From Sulfurovum sp. (GTDB lineage Bacteria; Campylobacterota; Campylobacteria; Campylobacterales; Sulfurovaceae): 64,000 nucleotides of DNA. Shown piece by piece: positions 8,406 through 16,979 of the stretch; the stretch's first letter is position 1; each line of letters opens with the position of its first letter. Made by a program: the position numbers and the translations under genes. Under the pieces are notes generated by a model. The model was not told where the DNA came from. It made no database searches and was given only the letters and a program-made list of their open reading frames with translations. The stretch spans positions 62,001 through 126,000 of the forward strand of contig JAMOTK010000022.1 in assembly GCA_027062365.1 (NCBI GenBank). The letters run 5' to 3'.

Positions 8406-10756
8406 ATATACTGATTGATGGACAAACACTACATACCCCAGAGATAAATAGAGGAATAGGAACATATTTTAAAGAAATGATTGAAGCGATGCTTCGTAAT
8501 GATTTTGTGAATAACTTTTATATTACCATTGAAGATGAAAAAAAACTTTCTTGCTTTAGTGATTTTACTCAAAATAAATTGATTAAACTACGCAATCCAT
8601 CTTGTAATCCTACTTTGTTATTAAATAGAGATAGAGCATTAGCGAGTAAGAGATATACAAATCTTATCAATATTTTTTGTAAAGAGAATAAAATAAATGT
8701 TTATTGGAATCCTAATCCTCAAATGGACAATACTATTTTACCTCTAAAAAATAAATATATCAAATATGTTGCCACTATATATGATTTAATTCCTTATGTA
8801 ATGAAAGATATTTATTTCTCTACTTGGCCAGAAAGTATACAAAAAGTATATTTAGAAAAGATAGAAATTTTAAAAGAGTATGACCATATCTTTCCTATTT
8901 CAAAGAGTACGCAAGAAGATACTATTGATATAATGGATATTTCTGAGAGTAAGCAAACAGTTACCTTTTGTGGAGTCAATAAAAAATTTAAACCTTATCC
9001 TTTCCCCCAAATAGTAACAGATGAATCTTATATCTTATATTTAGGTGGTTTTGACCCTAGAAAAAATATGTTTCAATCAATTGATGCTTTTGCTCTTTTT
9101 ATGAAAGAATATAATAGTGAGAGAATACCTTATAAATTGTATTTAGTGTGTACACTAGGGGCAGAAGCTAAAGATAAATTAATCACTTATGCTAAAAAGA
9201 AAAAAATTGAAAAAGATTTGGTTTTGACTGGTTTTCTTAGGGAAAAAGAATTATTAAAAGTGTATCAAAAAGCTAAATGTTTTTTCTTTCCTTCGCTGTA
9301 TGAAGGTTTTGGATTACCTGTACTTGAAGCATTAAGTTCAGGCTTATCTGTAGCCTGTGCAGATAATTCTTCTTTGCCAGAAGTCGCACAAGAGTTTGCA
9401 CATTATTTTAATGCTAATGATATAGATGCTATGGCACTAAGTTTAGAAAAAGCATTAAAAGATGGTACGTGTTTAGAAAGTAGATTAAAAAGACATACTT
9501 ATGCTTCTTCTTATACATGGGAAAAACCTGCAAAAATATTGTTAAAAAAGATATTAAGTTTAGAAGAAAAAAAAGTAATTTATAAAAAGAAAAAAATAGC
9601 ATGGGTATCACCACTACCCCCACAAAGAAGTGGTATATCTAACTATAGTAAGGTTTTGATTTTAGGAATGAAGGATGATCTTAAAATAGATATTTATTAT
9701 GATACTGTCATACCAGAACAAGAGCTAATCGAAAAATTTGAAATATTTTCATTAGATACTTTAGCTGAAAATTTCAATCATTATGATGAAGTTATTTATC
9801 ATCTTGGAAATAATTCTGAATTTCATACAAATATTTATAAATATGCATGGAATTATCCTTCTACAGTGGTTATACATGATTGGAATATGCATCCTTTTAT
9901 GCAACATTCTTTTTTAAATTCAGGGGAATCCGTGTATTATGATGATGCGATGAAAATATATGGTGAAGAGGGAAGAAGAGAATTAAACTTAACTAAAAAA
10001 CGAGGATATTCTAATATTGAAAAATTTCCTATGTCTGATGCCATTGCAAAAAAAAGTAAAAGAGTTATCGTACATCATCAATGGGTGAGAGAACAACTTA
10101 TTACTAAATCTAATGTAGAGGTTATACCACATTTTTCATATATTGATGGAAATATTGAGAAAGATAATATTAAAAATTTTAGAAATAAATATATACTTAG
10201 TAAAAATGATTTTTTGATTTCTATTTTTGGAGATATAAATAAAAATAAGTTACCTGAAACTATTATAGATGCAAGTAAAATATTATTAGATAAGGGTTAT
10301 CCTGTTAAGGTGATATTTGCTGGTAAAATTCAAGATGATACTAGATATTTATTTGATTCCTTAAAGAAAACAAATTATGAGAGTAAAATAATTGCTACGG
10401 ATTATCTTAATGATTCTGAATATTTTAGTTGTATGTTTGAAAGTGACCTTATCATTAATTTAAGAAATCCATCAATGGGAGAAGCCTCAGGTACATTATT
10501 ACAAGCTTTTTATGCTAAAAAAGCAGTTATAATTGGAGATTTAAATCAATATAAAGAGTTTCCAGATGAAATAGTAGTAGGTAAAATTAGATATGATGGT
10601 ACTGAAGTGAAACAACTTAGTCAAATTATTCAACATTTTTTGGAAAATAGTAATTTAAAAAAAATAATTGAGGATAATGCTAAGCGCTATAGTGATAGAA
10701 TACTAGGATTACATACTATTACTAGAAGATATATAAAGGGGATAAGTGATATTTAA
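8402..10756 (+). CDS. Tandem two-domain GT4 glycosyltransferase (WbdA-like architecture)
   Basis: At 784 aa it is twice the usual length. The first GT-B domain spans about 1-385: INRGIGTYFKEM, YLGGFDPRKN and FFPSLYEGFGLPVLEA. The second spans about 395-784: AWVSPLPPQRSGISNY, then NLRNPSMGEASGTLLQAF and KKAVIIGDLNQYKEFPDE. The second lacks the canonical EGFG loop but keeps an E in the equivalent GEASG turn, as often seen in the second half of tandem polymerases. By analogy with WbdA of E. coli O9a it could build the repeat unit with two linkages. It overlaps the CotH gene by eleven bases. Confidence 0.87.
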   Translation: MNILIDGQTLHTPEINRGIGTYFKEMIEAMLRNDFVNNFYITIEDEKKLSCFSDFTQNKLIKLRNPSCNPTLLLNRDRALASKRYTNLINIFCKENKINVYWNPNPQMDNTILPLKNKYIKYVATIYDLIPYVMKDIYFSTWPESIQKVYLEKIEILKEYDHIFPISKSTQEDTIDIMDISESKQTVTFCGVNKKFKPYPFPQIVTDESYILYLGGFDPRKNMFQSIDAFALFMKEYNSERIPYKLYLVCTLGAEAKDKLITYAKKKKIEKDLVLTGFLREKELLKVYQKAKCFFFPSLYEGFGLPVLEALSSGLSVACADNSSLPEVAQEFAHYFNANDIDAMALSLEKALKDGTCLESRLKRHTYASSYTWEKPAKILLKKILSLEEKKVIYKKKKIAWVSPLPPQRSGISNYSKVLILGMKDDLKIDIYYDTVIPEQELIEKFEIFSLDTLAENFNHYDEVIYHLGNNSEFHTNIYKYAWNYPSTVVIHDWNMHPFMQHSFLNSGESVYYDDAMKIYGEEGRRELNLTKKRGYSNIEKFPMSDAIAKKSKRVIVHHQWVREQLITKSNVEVIPHFSYIDGNIEKDNIKNFRNKYILSKNDFLISIFGDINKNKLPETIIDASKILLDKGYPVKVIFAGKIQDDTRYLFDSLKKTNYESKIIATDYLNDSEYFSCMFESDLIINLRNPSMGEASGTLLQAFYAKKAVIIGDLNQYKEFPDEIVVGKIRYDGTEVKQLSQIIQHFLENSNLKKIIEDNAKRYSDRILGLHTITRRYIKGISDI

Positions 10757-13328
10757 ATATATATATAGAATAAGGTTAAATTTAGGGATACTGTTATCAC
10801 TGCTTATTATTAGCATTTCTAGTTATTTTATTTTTAATGCTTTAAATAGTTTCTATAGTTATAAAAATGCAGTTGCACCTAAAATGGTATTGACATTAGA
10901 TATATTTCATTTTTTTTTAAAAAATGAGTTAAAAAAAGAAAAGTTAAAATTTACTGTAGACCCTGTTTTAAGTGATACTGAGTCACCATTGAAAACATTT
11001 CATATTACAGTGAAACAAAAGGACATAGATAGTTTAAATAGCAATTTACCCACTAGTGGTAAAGATAATTATATAGATGGATATTTAAAAATTAGTGATG
11101 ATGAAAAGATTAAAAAGATTAAGTTAAGGTATAGAGGGGATAATAATTTTCACTGGCTTTATAATCAAAAATCATTAAGAATTAAATTTTCAAAAAATAA
11201 TATTTATAATATGGAAAAAAAATTAAATTTAATTAATCCTCCATTAGAGTATTCAATATTAGATATCTTAAATTATAAATATGCATCAAATTTAGGATTA
11301 ATTAGTCCTAATTATTTTCCTATAAGAGTTTTTATTAATGGAAAATATTTTGGAGAGTATATGTATCTTAGTCAAATAGATGAAAGTTTACTTAGAAAGC
11401 ATAAACGAATGCCAGGTAGTATATATTCTGGAGATAGTGCTAAAAAAGATAAAGTGGGAAACTGGGACTTATGGCAAAATTCGTCTTTATGGGAAAAAAA
11501 ATCATCTCGAAATGCAGAGCAAAAATTAATCCGAGAAGACATTGATTTATTTATAGAAAAATCTAATGGGAATGGTATTTCTTTTTATAATTTCTTTAAT
11601 AATTATTTAGATAAAAATAAGTTTTATAATTTTTTTGCATTAGATACTTTTTTTGGTACTAATCATCATGATGAGCATCATAATCATAAAATTTATTTTG
11701 ATCCCTACAAAGGTTCTTTTGAACCTATTGAATGGGATATTAGATTTTGGACTAAAGAACCATATAAAGATATGTCTATTTATAAGTTGATTCAACAAGT
11801 AAAATTAAATCCAATATTAGAATTTGAAAGAGATGTTATTGCTTATAAGATATTATTGAGTAAAGAATTTTCAATTGAATTTATACTCAAAGATCTTTAT
11901 CAATATAAAAATAATTTAAAACAAGATCTTCAAAGTGATATGTTTAAAGATAAAGCCATCATTCATAAATTATTTCCAACCTGGATATCTGTACCTTTTG
12001 GAATGAAAGAATTTCATGATTCTATAGCCTCTTTTTCTGATATATTAAAGCAAAGACGAGAAATTTTATTGAAGATATATAATGATAGTAATGTATATTA
12101 TAAAATTATTGGAAATAAAATAATATTTAAAGTAGAAGGAAATTCACCAGTAAAAATATCATTAATTAATACATCTTCAAATATATATAAAGATATTAAT
12201 TTTAATGGTATGCTAGACTCCATGGATATAAAGGTTAATAAATATGATATTTTATATCCAGGAAGAAAGGTTAGAAATGATATATCTAATCAATGGCCAG
12301 ATATTTTAAGGCAGATAGAGTCTTCACCCTTATATTATTCTTATTTAATTGAAGATAATCAAACATTTCAAGGAAAAATAATTGCAATGAATGCAGTGAC
12401 AGACAAACCTATGATTGCAGTGAATAGTCAATTTAATATTGATACTATTAGTGATTCAATCCATCCATGGGAATTACCAAAACCAAAATATCAAACCAAA
12501 ATATTAAAAGGTGTTATAGAAGTAAATAAAACCTTAATATTTGATAAATATACAAAAATTATTATAAAACCAAACACAACTTTTATAATGGATAAAAATA
12601 CATCAATTTATTTTTATGCTAAAGTAATAGCAATTGGTACAAAAGAAGCACCTATAAAGTTTATAGCTAAGGATATTCATAAACCATGGGGGTTAGTAGC
12701 TGTTCAGGGTAAGGCTACAACAGGAAGTGAATTTGAATATGTAGAGTTTAAAAATGGTTCCATAGATACACATAATCTTATTCATTATACAAGTCAATTC
12801 AATATCCATGATATGGATTGGTTTGAGGTAAGACATTGTAAAATAGGTCGTAATTTTGTAGGAGATGACGCTATGCATATTGCTTATGCAAAAGGTGTAG
12901 TAGATAATTGTGAGTTTAAAGATGCGAGAAGTGATGGGTTAGATATTGATATATCTGAGGTTAATATCACAAATAATATATTTTATAATAGTGGAAATGA
13001 TGGATTAGATATTATGACAACAATTATGAATGCTGATAATAATCAGTTTATAGATATGGGTGATAAAGGGATCTCTGTAGGAGAATGGAGTGAAGCAAAT
13101 ATTACAAATACTACTTTTACTAGAACAGTTATAGGTTTAGAAATCAAAGATAAATCAAAAGTAATTGCTGATAATCTTATTTTTATAGATTCTAAAGAAA
13201 AAGCAATAAATTTATACAATAAAAATAAGAGATATGATACAGGTGGATTTTTAGAAGCAACAAATATTAAATTTATAGGAAATGATATTGTAAAAGCAGA
13301 TAAGAGGTCTAAGTATGAAATTAAATAA
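10746..13328 (+). CDS. CotH-like kinase-fold protein fused to a right-handed beta-helix
   Basis: Starts with GTG inside the preceding gene. Residues about 11-33 form an N-terminal membrane anchor, so the rest is probably periplasmic. A CotH-type domain lies at about 90-440: LRYRGDNNFHW, KSLRIKF, YLSQIDESLLRKH, then HHDEHHNHK (307-315) and PIEWDIRFW with D331, where CotH proteins carry their catalytic or metal-binding acidic residues. Residues about 590-835 show short Asn/Asp-rich turns (FKDARSDGLDIDIS, FYNSGNDGLDIMTT) typical of a parallel beta-helix. 860 aa is long for CotH. It heads a cluster with VTC and DUF4956 proteins, a set seen together in other bacteria. Its substrate is unknown. Confidence 0.78.
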   Translation: MIFKYIYRIRLNLGILLSLLIISISSYFIFNALNSFYSYKNAVAPKMVLTLDIFHFFLKNELKKEKLKFTVDPVLSDTESPLKTFHITVKQKDIDSLNSNLPTSGKDNYIDGYLKISDDEKIKKIKLRYRGDNNFHWLYNQKSLRIKFSKNNIYNMEKKLNLINPPLEYSILDILNYKYASNLGLISPNYFPIRVFINGKYFGEYMYLSQIDESLLRKHKRMPGSIYSGDSAKKDKVGNWDLWQNSSLWEKKSSRNAEQKLIREDIDLFIEKSNGNGISFYNFFNNYLDKNKFYNFFALDTFFGTNHHDEHHNHKIYFDPYKGSFEPIEWDIRFWTKEPYKDMSIYKLIQQVKLNPILEFERDVIAYKILLSKEFSIEFILKDLYQYKNNLKQDLQSDMFKDKAIIHKLFPTWISVPFGMKEFHDSIASFSDILKQRREILLKIYNDSNVYYKIIGNKIIFKVEGNSPVKISLINTSSNIYKDINFNGMLDSMDIKVNKYDILYPGRKVRNDISNQWPDILRQIESSPLYYSYLIEDNQTFQGKIIAMNAVTDKPMIAVNSQFNIDTISDSIHPWELPKPKYQTKILKGVIEVNKTLIFDKYTKIIIKPNTTFIMDKNTSIYFYAKVIAIGTKEAPIKFIAKDIHKPWGLVAVQGKATTGSEFEYVEFKNGSIDTHNLIHYTSQFNIHDMDWFEVRHCKIGRNFVGDDAMHIAYAKGVVDNCEFKDARSDGLDIDISEVNITNNIFYNSGNDGLDIMTTIMNADNNQFIDMGDKGISVGEWSEANITNTTFTRTVIGLEIKDKSKVIADNLIFIDSKEKAINLYNKNKRYDTGGFLEATNIKFIGNDIVKADKRSKYEIK

Positions 13329-13740
13329 AAAATATTTTCCTAGTTTAGGTTTTATCCTATTATTGGTAACTATAAGTGCTACTAGTCTGTGTATTACATG
13401 GGTATTCTCACCTCTTAGTTATGAAAAGGCTTTAATATTAGAAAAAAAAGGACATAAATATTTTAAAGAAGAAAAATATGCTAAAGCGTATGAATATTTT
13501 TTAAAATCAGCATTGATTAATGATAAAAATTCAACTATCTCATATAGATATAGATGCACAGGAACAGCTTTAAGCCAACAAAAAAAGTATAAAGAAGCTA
13601 TGAACTATTACCAAAAAGCATTAAGCTATAATAAAAAAAATAAAATAGCAAAAGCAGGGATAGATTGGATTTCTCAAACAAATAAAATTAATACTAATTT
13701 AGAGAATATAAAACCTATTGATATAAAGGTGAAAAAATAA
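13315..13740 (+). CDS. Membrane-anchored TPR protein
   Basis: A 141-aa protein with an N-terminal hydrophobic segment at about 12-32 and two TPR-like helical hairpins at about 45-115 (GHKYFKEEKYAKAYEYFLKS and the AMNYYQKALSYN stretch), then a charged tail. It starts inside the end of the CotH gene (14-base overlap) and ends one base before the VTC gene. Probably a periplasmic scaffold for the neighbouring enzymes; that role is inferred only from context. Confidence 0.75.
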   Translation: MKLNKKYFPSLGFILLLVTISATSLCITWVFSPLSYEKALILEKKGHKYFKEEKYAKAYEYFLKSALINDKNSTISYRYRCTGTALSQQKKYKEAMNYYQKALSYNKKNKIAKAGIDWISQTNKINTNLENIKPIDIKVKK

Positions 13741-13741
13741 C

Positions 13742-14455
13742 ATGTCTAATCTTAATGTAAAAAGAAATGAGTTCAAGTATTATATATCTAATTTAGAGTA
13801 TAAAGTAATGGTAGGTAAGTTAATTCATGTATTAAAACCAGATGGATTTAGCCAACCAGGAAAGGGTTACTTTATACGAAGTCTTTACTTTGATTCACAT
13901 GATGATGAGTGCTTATTTGAAAAGCAATCAGGAGATATGTTTAGAGCAAAATATAGAATGCGTATATATGATACGAAAAGTGAATCTGTAAAATTTGAGA
14001 TCAAAAATAAAGCAAATAATCAAATTTTTAAAGAGACTGCAACTATTACTAAAGAGAGTGCTATAAAGATTATAGCTGGAGACTATAGTGAGCTTTTAAC
14101 TTATAATAATCCTATTTTAAATAAGATATTTATAAAATTTACAACAAGACACTACAGACCAAAAGTTATTATAGACTATACAAGAGATGCTTTTATGTTT
14201 GATTTTTTTAATCTTCGTATAACTTTTGATAAAGACTTACACTCTTGTAATACAGATTTTGATATATTTTCAGATAATCTTCATACTATTCCTGTTATTT
14301 TAGAGGGTAAGCAGATAATGGAAATCAAATATGATACTGCATTACCTGAGTATATACATAGGACTTTACAATTAGATGCTTGTGAGAGAATGGCAATTAG
14401 TAAATATACCTTAGGTAGAAGATTTTTCAAGATTGAACAATGGGAAGATAACTAA
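13742..14455 (+). CDS. VTC-domain (triphosphate-tunnel) protein
   Basis: A 237-aa protein with VTC landmarks in order: KRNEFKYYI, SLYFDS, RAKYRMRIYD, VKFEIKNK, RPKVIIDYTRDAF, LRITFD and a final MEIKYDTALPEYI. In yeast VTC this fold polymerises phosphate from ATP along a basic tunnel. The bacterial free-standing domains are mostly uncharacterised. No membrane segment or signal peptide is seen, so it is cytoplasmic. Its regular partner DUF4956 follows after 39 bases. Confidence 0.87.
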   Translation: MSNLNVKRNEFKYYISNLEYKVMVGKLIHVLKPDGFSQPGKGYFIRSLYFDSHDDECLFEKQSGDMFRAKYRMRIYDTKSESVKFEIKNKANNQIFKETATITKESAIKIIAGDYSELLTYNNPILNKIFIKFTTRHYRPKVIIDYTRDAFMFDFFNLRITFDKDLHSCNTDFDIFSDNLHTIPVILEGKQIMEIKYDTALPEYIHRTLQLDACERMAISKYTLGRRFFKIEQWEDN

Positions 14456-14494
14456 CATGATGAGTAAATTAAAATTAAATAGAGGAAAGTAAAA

Positions 14495-15190
14495 ATGAAT
14501 GAACAGATAACAATGGGTGATATATTTAACAAAAGTTTTGTGGCAATGCAAAGTGGGATGGAAAGATTTTCTGCAATAGAGATTATAATTAATTTAGGAG
14601 TCTCTTTTATTGTAGGATTATTTATATTTTATGTATATAAAAAAACATTTCAAGGTGTACTTTATCAAAGAAGTTTTAATGTATCTTTAGTGGCTATTAC
14701 TATGGTTATAACACTAATTATTATGACTATTAGTGGGAATTTAGTACTCTCACTTGGTATGGTTGGTGCGTTATCAATTGTACGGTTTAGAACACCTATT
14801 AAAGACCCTGTTGATTTAGTATTTATATTTTGGGCGATAACAGTGGGAATTGCAAATGGTGTTGGATATTTTAATATCTCTCTTATTGGTTCAATTGTAA
14901 TGACAATAGTTCTATTATTTATGACTCGTAAACCAGAAGAGGAGCAACCTTATCTACTTGTGCTTCAAGTTCCAACGACAACAGATACTGTACCAGTTGT
15001 AAAAGAGATAAGAAAGTCTGTGGAACGATTTATGTTGAAATCAAAAACGATTACACCTCAATATGAAGAGATAACAGCAGAAATAAGATTGAAAGGTGAT
15101 GATACATCATTTTTAAATGCTTTACATAATGATAATAAAATTTTAAAAGCGACACTTATTACGTATTCTGGTGATTTGGCACAAGTATGA
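14495..15190 (+). CDS. DUF4956 membrane protein
   Basis: A 231-aa protein with about four membrane segments in residues 25-150 and the family hallmark LGMVGALSIVRFRTPIKDP. A soluble C-terminal domain of about 75 residues follows. Function is unknown; the family often sits next to VTC and CotH genes, and it could be the membrane pore or anchor for the VTC protein. Its AGAGGAAAG ribosome site lies in a tiny frame (14457-14492, MMSKLKLNRGK) that I do not call as a gene. The start of the pyrophosphatase overlaps its stop by four bases. Confidence 0.85.
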   Translation: MNEQITMGDIFNKSFVAMQSGMERFSAIEIIINLGVSFIVGLFIFYVYKKTFQGVLYQRSFNVSLVAITMVITLIIMTISGNLVLSLGMVGALSIVRFRTPIKDPVDLVFIFWAITVGIANGVGYFNISLIGSIVMTIVLLFMTRKPEEEQPYLLVLQVPTTTDTVPVVKEIRKSVERFMLKSKTITPQYEEITAEIRLKGDDTSFLNALHNDNKILKATLITYSGDLAQV

Positions 15191-15834
15191 GAATAGTATT
15201 CATCTTTATGATTTTTTCATACTCTTTAATGGCAGAGAATTTAATATTTAAGCCTGATGGAAAGTATAAAATACTCTCTAATCTACATTTAGTCAATGAT
15301 ATAGAGTATAAAAAAGATAATAACTACCAAGCCCTTATAGAGATACCAGCAGGAGTGAGGGAAAAATGGGAAGTAAACCATAAATCTGGTCATCTTGAAT
15401 GGGAATTTCAAGATAAAAAACCACGAAAAGTGAAGTTTTTAGGTTATCCTGGAAATTATGGTTTTATTCCTCAAACAATTTTAGAAAAAAAAGATGGAGG
15501 AGATGGAGATCCTTTAGATATTATAGTTTTAGATGCATCTGTAAAAAAAGGAACTATCCAAAAGATACGAGTACTTGGTGCAATTAAACTTCTAGATAGT
15601 GGCGAACAAGATGATAAAATAATAGCAATAAGTATAAATGGAGCTTTTTCTAAGATAAACACTCTAAGTCAAATGATGATAGAATTTCCTGGAAGTATAG
15701 AGATTATTCGTTATTGGTTTGAGGGTTATAAAGGAAATAAAATGCAATTTATGGGATATATGAAACGAGATAAAGCAGAATCTTTAGTTGAAAAGGCACA
15801 TAAAAGTTGGAGTAATCATCAAAATGTTCATTAG
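15187..15834 (+). CDS. Family I inorganic pyrophosphatase with signal peptide
   Basis: A 215-aa protein. Residues 1-16 (MRIVFIFMIFSYSLMA) read as a signal peptide. The soluble part has the family I metal site DGDPLD at 106-111, preceded by YPGNYGFIPQT and followed by RVLGAIKLLDSGEQDDKIIA. It should hydrolyse pyrophosphate to phosphate. Housekeeping PPases of this family are cytoplasmic; export would place this one in the periplasm beside the CotH and CYTH-like proteins. ATGA overlap with DUF4956 shows it belongs to the same unit. Export is inferred from the N-terminus. Confidence 0.85.
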   Translation: MRIVFIFMIFSYSLMAENLIFKPDGKYKILSNLHLVNDIEYKKDNNYQALIEIPAGVREKWEVNHKSGHLEWEFQDKKPRKVKFLGYPGNYGFIPQTILEKKDGGDGDPLDIIVLDASVKKGTIQKIRVLGAIKLLDSGEQDDKIIAISINGAFSKINTLSQMMIEFPGSIEIIRYWFEGYKGNKMQFMGYMKRDKAESLVEKAHKSWSNHQNVH

Positions 15835-16390
15835 ATTTATAATTTTCTTATTAATGCTTACAGTAACTACTTTTGCAGATGATGATACTCTTGAAGTATA
15901 TTTTGATACACCAAATTTAGATTTATTAGAAAATAACTCTCTTTTGAAATATAAAGCAGTAAAGTATCTATCAAAAAAGAAACAAAAGATAAAATATAAT
16001 GAGTCTATAATATATATATCTAAATCACAAAAAAAACATATTTTTAGTGTAAAGCATTATAATAATGTAAAGTTTATAGAAGAAAAGCATTCACTATTGG
16101 CACTCATTAAAAGAAAAGATAGAAAATTATTTTCTACTTTAGTAAAAAATGATGGTATCAAATATCCAATGAAGTTAAAATATATATTTGAAGTTACAAG
16201 AAATTCAAAAGATAAATTTCTAGTGGAAAATAACTATAAAAAAATATTTGATAAAAAATTCAAGAATGATATGCTATTTACTATAAAATTTAAATATCTT
16301 TATTTTCTAAATTTGTTTTATGCGATAGGTTTGAGTATCATTGGATTGCTGATAATAAAAATACTGTTTAGACAAAGATTAAGAGAATAA
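15824..16390 (+). CDS. Exported, membrane-anchored protein with CYTH-like sequence
   Basis: I choose the ATG at 15824, not an upstream in-frame one at 15788, because it yields a clean signal peptide (MFIRFIIFLLMLTVTTFA) and follows GGAG. The body contains LEVYFDTPNLDLLENNSLLK, resembling the YFDTP..L...SLR strand pair of CYTH/VTC triphosphate-tunnel enzymes, though the N-terminal ExExK motif is not evident. A hydrophobic C-terminal segment at about 160-180 ends in RQRLRE, so the domain faces the periplasm with a cytoplasmic tail. It overlaps the pyrophosphatase by eleven bases. The family assignment is by eye. Confidence 0.6.
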   Translation: MFIRFIIFLLMLTVTTFADDDTLEVYFDTPNLDLLENNSLLKYKAVKYLSKKKQKIKYNESIIYISKSQKKHIFSVKHYNNVKFIEEKHSLLALIKRKDRKLFSTLVKNDGIKYPMKLKYIFEVTRNSKDKFLVENNYKKIFDKKFKNDMLFTIKFKYLYFLNLFYAIGLSIIGLLIIKILFRQRLRE

Positions 16391-16447
16391 TAATAAATAT
16401 AATGATATTATTTTAAATAAAGAATTTGCAATATAAAGGAGGATAAG

Positions 16448-16966
16448 ATAAAATATTTAATTGTATTTATAGGTACAATTCTTAGTTTACTCGTGTTATT
16501 TATTTATTTAGATAATGAAAAAGCTGATGAATTATTGAGGGATGAGATTAAAAGTGAAAAGAATACTATTCTAATTAAAGAGAAAAAGAGTAAAGTAGAT
16601 TTCAACACTTCATCTAAAATTGAAGAAAAAAACCCTGATACAGCTACAGTTTTAGTAAAACAAGAACAAAAAATTCATTTCATTGATGAATTTGAAGCTA
16701 TTACTGAGTATAATATACTACATCAGCGTGAGCTTATTGATGAGGGGGAAATTTTATCAGAAATAAATGGTGATGTGTCTTATGAATTAAATGATGAAAT
16801 CTTAAAAAAGATAGAATTAGAAATAGAAGGTAAGGCATTCCAAGAGATTGATGAAGAAAGAATTTTATCAGAAATAAATGGTGATAATGAAATTATCTTA
16901 GATAAAGAATTATTGAATAAAATTGAATTAGAAATTAAATCAAGTTTTTCAGTAAGTATTAATTAA
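16448..16966 (+). CDS. Small membrane-anchored acidic protein with internal duplication; apparent ATA start
   Basis: A strong Shine-Dalgarno (AAAGGAGGG, 16434-16442) sits five bases before ATA at 16448. From there the frame gives KYLIVFIGTILSLLVLFIYL, a complete membrane anchor. The first standard start, GTG at 16493, cuts the anchor in half and has no ribosome site. Either ATA is used, or an ATG was lost by one change. The C-terminal part has two copies of a 37-residue unit beginning ILSEINGD; 25 bases are identical at 16750-16774 and 16861-16885. No family recognised. Confidence 0.6.
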   Translation: MKYLIVFIGTILSLLVLFIYLDNEKADELLRDEIKSEKNTILIKEKKSKVDFNTSSKIEEKNPDTATVLVKQEQKIHFIDEFEAITEYNILHQRELIDEGEILSEINGDVSYELNDEILKKIELEIEGKAFQEIDEERILSEINGDNEIILDKELLNKIELEIKSSFSVSIN

Positions 16967-16979
16967 ATAAGGATTAAAA

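Noticed and set aside
14457-14492. 11-codon frame MMSKLKLNRGK between the VTC and DUF4956 genes
   Set aside because: No ribosome site of its own is clear, and it mainly contains the ribosome site of DUF4956. A leader peptide is possible but unsupported.
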